Below the pieces are notes generated by a model. The model made no database searches. It saw only the letters and a program-made list of their open reading frames with translations, and was not told the origin of the DNA. This document shows positions 26,001 through 39,419 of a stretch of DNA of 64,000 nt, in pieces. Origin of the DNA: Cristatella mucedo (Eukaryota; Bryozoa; Phylactolaemata; Cristatellidae); the NCBI GenBank assembly GCA_009760855.2, contig WPIO01000033.1:1466501-1530500 (forward strand), given 5' to 3'. The position numbers and the translations under genes were made by a program. Numbering within the stretch: position 1 is the stretch's first letter; each line of letters starts with the position of its first letter.

Positions 26001-29000
26001 AGCTTGAAGAAGAAAGTGCTACGATAACAAAAAGTAATAAAACAATATAGCATTTTTATAGCACCCGGGAGGATTAAAACTCTTTCAGCATACTTCCTAT
26101 AGGACGTAAACAAGAGAAACACGACGAGCCCAATGCAAGCAAGCTAATGGCACAGTAAGGACGATTGCAAGAGATGCACACAATTTTCAAGGTGCTACAC
26201 AAGCACAGCTAGCTCACAAACGCTGCACAAACCACTCTAGGTTGCATAGCCAGGTCAGAAAACACTCCTATGTCAACAGCTAAAAAATTGCTATCCACTA
26301 TCTTTACTAATTTAAGTGAGAAAGTCCGTCCTTCCCTCCGTCACGGTGCAAGATGGCACACTTGCAGTACGTGGCAAGATGGCACAGCGGTGTCTTCCGT
26401 GACCAATACTTCCGGGAGTGACATGTAATAGATGTGTAGTGTGCGTCTACTATGACTCAGTGAAGAGAGTCCAAAGGCAGTGAGCTGCTAGTCAAAGAAG
26501 ATGAAATGCGTGTTTGCAGAAAGTGAGATTTGTGTTTGTTCCACAGGCGCTAATTTTGCCCTTTGATGCTACCATATGAAACTCCAGTGCAGGTAAATCG
26601 TTTTGACACCAAGCTTGGCACTTCCCATGGAGCGATGGTGAAGTCAGACAGCTCTATGAAGTGAGATCCTGTTCAAGCCATTGCTTCAGAGCGCAGTCTG
26701 ATAAAGCTCTCTTGACTTAGCTATCTGTTTAAAAAGAACATATGCAAGCCAATCCTGACGATGTAAGTAAGTTGTCTATTAGATTGGGCGGTCAAAAAGA
26801 AAGCTAAGAAGAATGCATGCACGAATGCACACCCCTTACTCACGAACGCATGCGAGCCCATACAAACATACATAGCAGCTTGCATGTGCATGCATATCTA
26901 ACAAACCTCATCACACACACGCGCACACACACGTGCAAGTGCATGAACACAGAGGCACACACACCACACAGCCTAACAGTATCACATTTACCGGCTCAAT
27001 GGCAAACACGTGGTCAAGCATGCCATGCCATGTAAACTTAAAAAAGTAGAACAAAGGGTGGCACTCAATAGTAGAAAAGTCAATACCAAAGTCACACGAC
27101 TAATGCACGCTGGCCTATTAGGAATATCACTAATAGGAGGTATGTTTACATCGAATAGTCGACCCCTCAGTTAATCGGTTATTTAAAGCAGAAAGACATG
27201 CAATATGACAGTGCCACAGTGAACATTTCAGAAAAGGCCTTTAACTGTAAACTTACTAGTAGTTGTTCGTCAGCACGGCATCGCCACTCAGAGCGAAATT
27301 GCGGCCTTCATTATGGAGCGCATCAATCTTGTAAGCAGCTTCCAGATCTCTCTGCGATGCTGCCTATAACAGGTACAAGGACTATCCACATATTTTTGGT
27401 CAAATTACCAAGTACGTCACATGAATACCACATGTATACGAATGCACAGGATGCTTTAATTGGCCAATAATAGGCGGTGCCTGCAGAGCAATGTCAATTC
27501 CAACAAAATGAACAAAAAAGCACCAATTGAATGGAAATTAATATACTTTGCGATGAGCACTGCAAACGTACAATCGTCAAAAATCTGCGACTACATAATA
27601 CAAAAGTATATCTCATTTGTATTGCGACCTAAGAGAATTTAATCTCGATCCAGGCGCTTTACATATGCAAAGTGCTAGAGCTCACGACCTCGGCCTTAGA
27701 GGTGAGCACCTTACACATGTACCAAAATAATCATCAGCTTGAACAGATGTATAAAGCCAGCACGAAATGGTCAGTATGAAATGTCCAGCGCACAGCACAA
27801 GGATGGCATAAGGCTCAGCTACTGTTGGCATGTACTCACAATGAGCATTGCACCAGTGAAGAAGCGCACTACAAAGAAAAGACGTGCAAATAAGCTGAAA
27901 TCCAAATAGATGCAGGGCAAAATGCAATAAGCTTGCCTGGAAGTAGTGATCACAAAGTATCACACCCTCTAGTTATCGGAATAGCACAGGGTTCAATCAA
28001 TCAGCAGCTGAGTGTATAAGTGAACGAAAAAGAGAGCGCCTGCTGCCGAATCGCCCATCGGTCTACAAGCCTAGAGAGCAGCCAGTGGTCCAGTGATGCA
28101 AAGCATTCTGCCGGTCTCACACAACCAAACTTGCACAAAGCTAACACATGTTGTGAGCCTGAAACTATGGCACTTCCTCAGCTTGAACCAAGAGCAACAC
28201 TCCAGCAACGCCACAACAAGCAACAGCTCAACTCAGCAGCTAGTGGCAGCCTAGCCGAGCCCCATTGCACGCACAATGGACAGAGTATAACAATGCATTT
28301 CGAGGTCCTTGCCAGCGATCGGGAGGGGTTGCACTTGACATATACTTCTAGATCTTTGTCAAGCAGTAAGGTGCTCCCACTTCACAATGTCGCCAAGACT
28401 ATTCTGCCATTACAGAGATGAGGCCGTTTAACCAGCTACTCTTTACTTAGTAGCACAAACGTGCAACCGTACCGTAATAAAAGGTAAATCACACCGACAT
28501 CACACATGCACGCACGAGAGCACATGCTCACACACACACACACGCGAAAAAAATTATTTTGTGGCACACAGCTGAATTAGAAAATAATAAAATAAAAAAT
28601 GCACGGTACAGTTCTCTAGAGGAATTCCCAAACTACATTAGGACTTTCTGAAAAGTTCATCGTCAACATTAGCGAAGAAGCTTTGTCAACATATCCCTAC
28701 TTACAATCTGCCTCATGGCGATAATGAAACTGCCGACCTTTTAGTTCACCGAGCACATCGTGAAGCACTTGGCCATCTTGAATCAACACACCCTTGTCGG
28801 CTACAATAAGCAACAGCCCTACTATGTGCAGTGACGCAGCCAGCCGCAGGTAAGAACAGGCCAGCGGTATCAGCAAGGACGGTATGCCAGAAAGAGTCGT
28901 ATGGATGCATTCAAGAAAGCCTTAAAGCCGACACGCTTCACAGCAATTCTTACACTGATCTCTCGACGATCTAGGGTAGAATACCTGCAGTATATAATGC

Positions 29001-32000
29001 CATGTGCCAAGGCTTGGTTCTACAACGCCAAAGGTAGTCATTGCACCAACATCGTGAGCCGGCTTTTATTTTGCAAACGTAGCAGGTCCGACAAGACATG
29101 CAGGAGTCGTACCAATTCTACAAGCCTTCATTTCATTCAATGTCTCCAACGCATACTGCCGTGCTGCCCTGTAGCGGTTGATTCGGCTCAGAAGGTTTAA
29201 GATGGCATTGAAAGTGAACAAGTTTGGCAGTACACCTTCGTCATCCATAGTTTTGAGAATCATCTGCAAGATCGGGCACAATCAAGATCACATAGAATAA
29301 GTGTGCCGACACACAGCATAAGTACACTCAGGCACAAAAATCCTCGCAGTATGGCTGCCGAGGCAGTTACTGTACATTAGTTTAGGGAATATGAGGGTTT
29401 TCTACGACGCCATGCATATTAAAGTTATGCAACGCATGTGAAAACATTTATTGACAACCCAAAAACAAACACGCATGCTGTTAGTGTTTGTGTGAGTGTA
29501 CGCGTGTCAGTGCATGTTTAGTGTGACGTCATCCCATCACGATTCTTTATTACCTCCCTTACCGGACCAGGAATAGAAGCCACATTCCAAAGAACACTTA
29601 CTTACTAGGCTGGCTGTCGTGAGCGTCGAAGTTGCCACATTACTCCACTTTTCGCCGACCTGCACAAGCAACGGATTGACTTCAAGGTTTAGGTCACTTC
29701 ATTCTTTGGCTCCAGCTTATCTCTCAGATCTACTCCCCCATCAGGCCAAGCATCGTACCACCCGCTTTTCGGAATCCAAAAGTCTACAAATACCTCGTAC
29801 AAACGTCAATTCCTTTGGAGACCGTGAATTTAGTTCGTATGCTCCCAAAGTCTGGAACTCCCTCCCGACCTGCGGCAGAACATCCCCTGACCTGACCACA
29901 TTTAAAAAGAACTTAAAAACACCTATTTAGGACAGCATTTAGTAGGTCCCTGTGATTCGTCCTTCATGTGCTTATGCGTGCTGACACTGTGCATGCTGCC
30001 ACTAACCACATTTGCATGCTGACCCTGTGCATGTCACCCCTAACCACGTTATTAATTTTGTTTGTTCATCAAGCATGATATTACTCACTATTCAATTGTA
30101 TTTCCCTTTGCAGCAAATGTAAAGCACCTAGAGAGAGATTGAGTTCTCTGAGGGTGCTTTATCAAGTGCATTATTATTATTATTATTATTATTATTTACC
30201 CGAATTTTACTGGCTACTGGTGTAGGCCGAACCTACGGCCTCAACAACTTGTCAATACTTTTCATTAGTTGTTCTTAGTTTAAATCAGGCCGCTGGCTGA
30301 GCCACTGCACCAGCACCAAACAAGGATTCGTTAAAAATTACTTCATCTGCCAGGCAGTCTGCTTAGGGTCGTTATCTTGCTACCGAATGTAACGACCCCA
30401 AACGAAGTATTTAAGCCTCGAAATCCACTTTTCTTGACCAATAATAACTGGAGTAAGTACTCTTTGACGAATCCTTATTTGATACCGGTCCATTGGCTCA
30501 GGCAGCTGCCTGATTTCAACCCTCTAGAACTACTGTGGAGCAGTACAATAGCCGACCTGTTCAGTCAACTCAGGCTCTTTGGAATGAGCTACAGTTTTAA
30601 GAGACAGCACAAAAGGCAAGGGAGGTCGTAAATAATCGTGATGGTATGATCATACTATCATACAAAACACACATACAAACAGCATATGTGCTTGTTTTTG
30701 GGCTGCCAGTAAATATTTTCACATGCTTTGCAACAAATTTAGTATGCCGTTCGTGGTAGAGAACCCTCTCATTACCCAAACGACTTTTCAGCCATCACAG
30801 CAGCGGCCATACTGGATTTTTTGGACCTGAGTGTATACCACAGTCAAATTTAGTGCATTCCTTTCTGACATTCAGTCTAAACTTCTGTAGCTTTCCTCTT
30901 ATGTCTTCCTGCCTGTGCACTAAGATGCTTACAGATGGTGCAACACATGGCAGTTAGGCTTGCCATGAACGTCTCAACTGCCACATTACACCCATTCACC
31001 ATGCACTGCAGTGGCTCCAAATCAAGCAGCATACCGACTTTAAGGTCATGTAATTCACTTATGTCCCTCAATGCTCTTCCTCCAGCTTATCTATCGGAAC
31101 TACTTATTTCTCTGATTTCCCAGTCAGTCACACAAACCAGTCCACTGTCTCTGGTCGTTTAGCAGCAAGTATAAGCAACCTCATATCCTGTATAAAGATT
31201 ATGCCGTAAGCTACAATGCACTAAAAGCCTACAACTCAATACTATTAAATTATTATTATTATTATCAATAGTATTAAATTACGACATTGCACAAACTTAG
31301 GACATTAAAAAAAAACTAAAAACCCACCAGTACCCAATAGCAGATGCCATCTTTTCAACCGACGAGGTTTAACTGTCATAAGGTATTATAAATCTACCCA
31401 TTACATTGCATATGGCTTTGGCAGGCATTCTGTTCCCCAAAGGCTGCCGAGCTAGTTTGGTACAGTGGTAAGTGACAGTGAGTGGGGGCAAAAAAAAGCA
31501 GCAGTGCTGCTCAACACACCGGTTATGGCTTCTGTCAGTCATATCTTTTTAAAACACATCAACCAGTCCTGCCTCGGAAGACAGAGTGCTAGGTAAGGAT
31601 GAACAAACGTATCTAGCTATCCTGCGCCAATTGATCCGTGTAAACCACAACGACAGAACACCAAAGAGAGGATAGGATGATCGCACGGAATTATCTCTGC
31701 CTTCAACTCTTCAAAGCCACGGAGACTAAGCACGCTGACAAGTTTTTTATTGCACTATCCAAGTCTAAGCTCTATGCTGCACATTCAATAGCAAACGGCC
31801 TTCATTTTACAAGTAAGCAGCAACGAATTTGCAATTACGAATGACAAAAGTGTTCAACAACGGCAAAGGTGTTAATGTGCTTTACAGATGAAGAATTCTT
31901 TCGTCGTGGCATTAATAAAGCAGCACTTTTTTGCTGCGAAAAATAGTGCAAATAGTTTTAATTTTGGATTTTATAATTTTTTTGTATTTTCTTGTGGTCT

Positions 32001-35000
32001 ACCGAATATCTGCAATAACTACATCTATGGGCATGTCCATCCTCAACCGGCATTGCCTAAGCCAACCAGGACCAAAGGCAATAAGGAAATCTTTAAGCCG
32101 GTCTTCAAGGTATGTTTTTGCCTGAGCACATGTTCCAAGCTAGCTTGCCGATGTGCTCGGGCAAAAAATGTCCAGAGCACGGCATCCATATAGGCCTAAG
32201 ATTATCTTTGTTGAGATGGCTGCCTAGACTGCTGATGTGTTGGACTATAAGGAACTGAGCAACCAAATTGGCTCGTAGTCATGTAAGATGCCAGTAAGGT
32301 AGGAAGGGGCCTAACCAACAGACTTTTTGAGACAACACAAAGTGTCTTTAACTGAGACCAACTGTTCTGGTGCAGAGTGCTCCAGATAGCGTCTGTTGAT
32401 CGCATTATTATGAAGCTGAAAAGTAATAGAATATACCGTGTTCGGAACAAAATATTTGAGACTGCTGCCAGAGTGAAAATTAACGTCCAAGATCAGGCGA
32501 ATTCCCAAGGGTGACACTTAAAAGTTACCTGCACACATTGCTAGACACGTTGGCTGCCAATTTTAGCCGGACTATCAGAAGTAATGTTGTATCATTATTT
32601 TAAGTTCTAAAGATTTGATGATTTGTTCTATTAAGTTCTAAAGATTTGATGAGATCCAGGAACAGTGGCTAATCTGAACACAAAAATCGGGAACACGAGC
32701 ATCCTCGAGTAATATAAACCAAAGTGATCGAAAGACTTAGGATCAACACATGATAACTAGGAAATCGTGGCAATCATTTGACGGTATATTAGCTGAACGT
32801 AGCATAGCATTCAAGAGGCCATATAATGTTGGCTTGTAATTATGAGAAAGCCATTCCAGCAGAGCTGTATCACTTACCAAAGCCAATTCGTACCGAGAAT
32901 CGTATGTGTCTTTCAAGTAAAAAGCAATATCCAACACAGCATTGTAGACTTCCGTTCTTACTGAAAGAAAAACACCACTTCATGATACTCAGACTCAAAG
33001 CACTTTGTTTGACCAAAAAATGGTTAGCCTGCTTTTAGGAATTAAACTTATGTTCAATAAGGTACTGTAGACCTAGGTCCACAGCATGTGAGCTAAAAAA
33101 ATAATGTATACACTAACGAATGTGTGGCAAACAGAAGCAAAACTCGACTGACATGCAGCAAACACATTGTGCCTTCAAAATATGCTAGTTAAATCAAGCG
33201 AGTACTTTAAGTATTGGAGTCATGGTCAGTACAGTATTCTTATTCATGGCTTGGATCAATGCCTGGCAACAAAGAACCAGCAACAATGAACCAGCATGGT
33301 ATGATGCCACAAACAAGCAAACTAGACCAGAATATGTTCGGGTGGTCACAGAAGCACACCCATAACGTTTCTTTGTCTCATGGTGTACTTATAAGCCATG
33401 AGTAGCAATAACTCGGGGTACTTAAAATAAGATAAGATCTGACTCTAAGATCTAAGATCAGAGTAAATGCCTTCTCTCATACACATAGTTTGTAACGAGT
33501 TCTTACTTTTAGCAGTCGAACTTGAACTTTCTGGAGCCAGGTGGCATACTAGGTATTCTTAACTCGGTTGTTTGTTACAGAATGATATCCACAGATGAAG
33601 ATTTCACCGGCAAGGGATTACAAAAATCTTACCCGTGGGTTGCATATATCTAATAGTAAGTATGACTGAACTCCCCAGTTTATATTTTCTGTCATCTTAG
33701 GCAGCAAAATTGACAAAGTCCGAGCCAATCCCCAAGGTAACATCCTCCCAGAAAGTCTTCAAACATCCGTCCTCTGCTCTATCTTAACGTCCATCCACAA
33801 AACCCACTCCTGCGGCCCTCACATTCCAGACTAAGAAGACTATTACTCCTGTTAACCACAAACCATCTGCTCTCTTTTTGAGATGCCTAGATTTAGTGCT
33901 GCCCTAAATAGATTGACAAGGTAAAGTTGTCCTTAACACAGGTTCTGTCCCATCATCTTTCAAAAAGAACTATTGTCATGCTGCTCATTAAGAAGTCAAC
34001 ATTAGACGAGCAGAATCTTCGAGTAGCATTTGCCCAGTCTCCCGATTACTGTTCCTATCAAAGACAATACAACGATTAGCATTAGACTAGTTAGACACTA
34101 ATATCAGAACGCCATAGCAAGCAAGTAAGTTCAATCAGGTTTTAGAGCAAATCACTTAACAGTCGGCACTGTTGCAAATGTATAACCTTCTCAGGTATGC
34201 TGACTGAGGTACAGTCTCTCAGTAGTTCTACAGGATCTCTCAGCAACTTAGACATCATTGATCACCAAATCCTTTTTTAGGGCCTGCGGTCTATCATGGG
34301 ATAACAGGCATCATGTTACAATAGTTTAGGTCTTATCTCAAAGCTAGAATTAAAAGAGTATGAGTCAACGGACAACGGTAATCCAGTGAGCATTTGAAGT
34401 GTAGTGTTCGCTAGGGATCTGTTTTAGGCCCTCTTTTTTCACAATGTATAGCCTCCCTCTTACTGATGTAATTGCTAAGTACAGTCCAGTTTTAATTTTT
34501 AGGCAGATAACACAGAGCTGAAGGACAGTTTGTTCTTTCCTTTCCTCCAAGCATCCTAAACTCCAACTCCTTTACAGAATGCATTGCTAACATTCGCACT
34601 TGGGTGCCAGCAAACTTACTCAAATCTTAATTACTAATTATCAGCAAGCCTAGCACTCCTCAAAATTCGGGCTTGCTTAGATAAGGACACAGCCAAGCTG
34701 CATGCCTTCGTGGCATCCCATCTGTAGCTTGCTACTTGTAGGTCTTCATATCAGTGCAATAAGACGCTTGCAGTAGGTCCAAAACTCGGCATCAAGAGTT
34801 GTCTGTCATAAATATCGCAGCTACACATTAAACCTCTTTACATCAATCTGCACTGGCCCCTTATCAAGCAGAGTATCGACTGTATGCTTATAAAGTCTGG
34901 AACCCGGCCCAGTGGTTAAAGTGCTCGCTCCGATCAAGGTCTGGCCGAGATCGTGGGATCGAGCCCCGTGGTATATGCAAATTGCCTGAATAGAGATTGA

Positions 35001-38000
35001 GTTCTCTTAGGGCGATATACAAATTAATTTTATTTATTTATTTATATTTAACTCACTACTGACATAACATCTTCTGATTTAAAAACATCTTAAAAACAAA
35101 ACTGTTCCTCACAGCCTCCACTACAAATGGTTATTTGTGTGCTTACAAGTGAATTGCACTTTGTGTGCCTTCGTTCTACCGCGTGCCTTCGTGTGCGATA
35201 TGACTAACGAATTGATATGCTGCTGCTTCAGCATAAGTAGCTAGGCAGAGATTTGGTTCTCTTGGGATTGTACCTTACATACTGTAAATATTTTATTATT
35301 ATTAATCTTATTATGTTTCCTACGAGCTGATTACCGGAGGTACTTACGATCCCAGTTGTTCAACTGTGTCCAACACTGAGTTCCAGTTGTTCAACTGTGT
35401 CCAATACTGAGTTTCCTGTCTGTTTTTAGGCTAAACAGCATGTTCTTAGTTTTCTTTAGTAAATGTTACATGCCAATTCACTTCGTTTTGACATCAGAAT
35501 TCCTTAATTGCAAACACTTGGCTGTTTAAGGGGTTATTTCACTTTTATTTTAGCAAATATTTGTACGAAACGTTCATTCTGGGGGTGCGGCCATACTTAG
35601 GACACCAGGGTCTTCAAAATGCCAACCACATGGGGGAAGAGCGCTCCAGAATGAAACAGGTCAGCTTGGCTAACAAAGACTACAAGAACAAATGTGCATT
35701 TATAAACTCAAGCTGAAAAATTCTTACAAGGGACTGCTTTTGCCCGAGCTTCTTCGTAGAGAGTCCATGCCTTTTCGACGTCATAGTACTTTGCAAGCCC
35801 AAGGATCATGGCGGTGTAGACATCTGCATCTTTTTCGGCGAATTCCTGGAACAGCTTTTCAGCAAAGCTGTCTTCCCTGCCAAAAAAGCAGATCATTTAG
35901 CAAACGGTAGCAAGACAGCTGACTAAATACCTGTAGTCTTAGAGCGCTGCTAAAGCCACACCTAAACTGACATTTATGCCATAGCTTTTAAGTGAGGACT
36001 AATACAGAGAAGTGCATTTCCCACTTTCTCTGGCTAGATACTAGGTTATCAAAATTTCAAAAGGAATTGCGCAGCAATATCCAGGTCGTCAGTAAAGAAA
36101 AAAATGATAGCATCTAGAGCAAAAAACCCAAACAAATAGCATATCATTAAAAACCCCAAAGCAAATCAACTCTGGAATGCTAAGGTCAAGAACTTGTGAG
36201 CTGAGTAAGGCATACACAGGATCAATGGATGACCATAGTTCATTAAGAATCAAGACAGAGTTTATATTAGTTTGATTTTATGGCCGAAATATAAAGACCA
36301 GATGAAGCAAATATTATCATTAGTCGGCTCAAATGCTTCGTCTTGCAAAAGGTCTTGCAATTCAAATCATTTTGTGCATTTGAAGGACTGCAAATGCACT
36401 CTCAAGTCCACAGCTGCTACCAGCAAACAGTTTTAATAAAAAAAGATACAACACTGCATTAAATAATATGAGAGTCCACTTTCAAAATTAAATGATAAAT
36501 AAGCCAGCCTCCATAAAAAACGAGGCAATTATCTGGTATGTAACTAAGTAGCAGAAACCTGGATGCGTCTACAAGGGGCTGTACGGTCACATATTCCAGA
36601 AAGGAAGCATGCTAATGCAATCAAATCTAGAAGCAAAAGCAATGCATACAGACATGTGCTACAGTAACATAAGCTTTAACTGCAGATGGAATGCATGATG
36701 TCCACAAATATCTTCAGAAACAACCTAACGACCTCGGTTTTCTGTCTGTCGTAGGGGTAAGTTGCTTGTATATCACAACCCAGGTCTTAGGTCTGAGTCC
36801 TGAAGCAGGCAAACCCTTTATTACCCACTGAAGTAGAGTGATAACTGCTAAGGTTCTTCTTCCCATACGAACGAAGTTATTGAACCAGCCTACTTTAATT
36901 TTCAAAAACATCAACTGTCATAGCAGAATGTAGATCCACTACTGTCAATTCTTTAATTTAGATTGTGGCAAATAGACTCAATAATAATCGCCTAGGCCTG
37001 CACTGAGTAAGCTTTGACGTCAGAGTCTTTCAAACTTAAGAGATATCTTACTAGTTAAATTCACATCGAACGAGGTTCTCTAAGCTGCTTTTACAAAACT
37101 TTTGTGGAACACCACAGTGATTAGTCATTACTCTTAATGTCACAAACAGCACAAGTAATCAAATAAAACCGACGCTCGAATGTGCATGAGCTCTATGTTA
37201 CTAGCACAACGACCTGTAAGAAACTAAACACCTGTATAGGCTCAATTGGTTGGCAAGTGAAATAAGCAAGCAAAGACGTGTGAGGACAAGCATTAGATGG
37301 TCGGCAAAATGGGCATGTTATCACTAACCTCCAGGTCTTAGCATGTTTGACATAGTCCTTGAAGAAGTTTTCCCTAAACCAATTTTCATCCCGTGTAATT
37401 TGCCTAAGTGGGTCCTGTCCGTTATTAATACAAGCTAGTTCCAAAAGTCGCTTCTTTGTATCTAATGAAACACTGCCACCTGAAAGCAGAATGCACGAGA
37501 TACGGTTTAAATATACCAAATGAATTGAGCAAAATAGGGAAATTGTAAATTGCATGAATATATATCTTGCTGCCAAAAGCAATAACCGCATACGAGAACC
37601 CGGGAAGAGCAGTCGATGGACACGACCTCGACAGACCTTCGGCTTTCAACTTCTCATACATGTCGATAGCATCCAGAGTCTTCTCTCGCGCTATCCGCTC
37701 AAGTAAAGCCTCCTCGCTGACTTTGATATGAACATATGGAAGATGGTCAGGCTGAAAAGCCTATAAATACAACACGGCTCAATCTATAATACAGTCAACC
37801 GATGCCAAACCAACATGGGATAATACCAATTAGAATGGTGAACAGTCGAGATGCATCAAGACATGCCATTTCTTAAGATTTAAGCATAACATGGAAAATG
37901 CATTTTGTTGTTTTGAACCAAAAAATATGCATCAGCCTAAAAGCTACAACTGATCCCACGACTGCACTCGGAAAATGTGGCAGCCGAGTACACAAAAATG

Positions 38001-39227
38001 CAGAAGCAGCTCTTTGTTATTGCTGTGGGAAGTCCTCATGCACACACACACAGAGCTTTGGGGAAGTCTATGTCATTATATGGCTTCACAAATTGCTCTA
38101 ATGAGTAGGTTTTAGGACAGGACTTGAACGACACAATGGCCGACAGCAGGTGCAATAAGCGCAATAGAGTGACACTGTACCCAAACAGATAGGTCATCAA
38201 CTGTGAGACCTTAGTTATGCAGAACGATAATCAACAGGCCTTCATGTATAAAAGTTCTGGCACAGTATTACATTCCTAGAGAAGCAATGGAGGTGCCTTC
38301 ACGATACGACCGAAGGCAATCAGTAATTTTTCCAAATATTCTGGAACGATCCAACTGAGGCCAATAAAACGTCGTCCTTAGTTACAAATGCTCCCCAACC
38401 TCTGGTTCTACAGGCCAATATACTATGGATTGAGATATCGCGACTGCTGTTCTACCTGGCTTTAGCTAACTTGCTTTAGCCAATTACTGTACTGACTGAA
38501 GCATGGGCATGTTTTTAATAGCAATTGGCGTCGAGCTCCAACCATTACATCTACTGAAGTCAGCAACCACAAACCTTGCCGGCTGCACAAGAACTGCTAG
38601 AGGCAGGTGGAAAAAACTTGCACGCATGCTCACTGTTGCTTCTATTGGACCTTTGCTCGGCACCCCAGAATGGGTGAATGTGTGTTGGGCATTTAGCGAC
38701 AGTTCAAATAAAGCAACAATATCTTTAAGGAACGCTATGACATATTTTGTACTATCGGTTTACCTTAACTTTGGGCTCCGAAGGATCATTTGCAAAGAGG
38801 TGTGGCCACGATTTCACAGCAAACTGCGCTGCATTTTGTCCAGATGCTTTTGACAGTGCAAACATTCTCTGTGAACAAACATTGAGAAAATTATTAGCCA
38901 AACCTTGCCTTGTCACAGGAAGTTAGGTGCATAGCAGCACCAGCCGACTAAGCAGAAACAAAGTAGTGCCATTGGTTGCTAAAGGTAAGCAGACCTTCTC
39001 ATATCCATTGACAGGTATTAGATATGGATCATCTAGGTATCGGTAGTCAGGAGCGTTGGGATCCTGTAAAGCAAAATTATTTTATCCCCATACGATGAAT
39101 CGACGTAAAGAAGAATATCATTCAGTTGATCAAGCCAACTTACTCTTGTCACTGTTGTTGCCAGAGCTTCAAGAATACTCAGTGAATGCCTAGCAAATGG
39201 ATACCAATCGAGAGATTACATCATGCC

Positions 39228-39300
<73 letters not shown>

Positions 39301-39382
39301 TTGAAACAGAGAGCAAGACAGGGGGAGAGGGAGAGCATGAGAAAAAGAGAAAGAGGTAGAAGAGGAAGATAGATCAAACAAC

Positions 39383-39419
<37 letters not shown>

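Noticed and set aside
29619-29930. 103-codon plus-strand open frame as a host gene
   Set aside because: It is the C-terminal tail of a CR1-type reverse transcriptase ([19 protein letters not shown]) followed by the LINE 3' end.
32743-32937. Candidate for the missing PTCD3 NALI exon (LYGLLNAMLRSA)
   Set aside because: One residue too long at the motif, no suitable splice borders, and embedded beside LINE RT debris.
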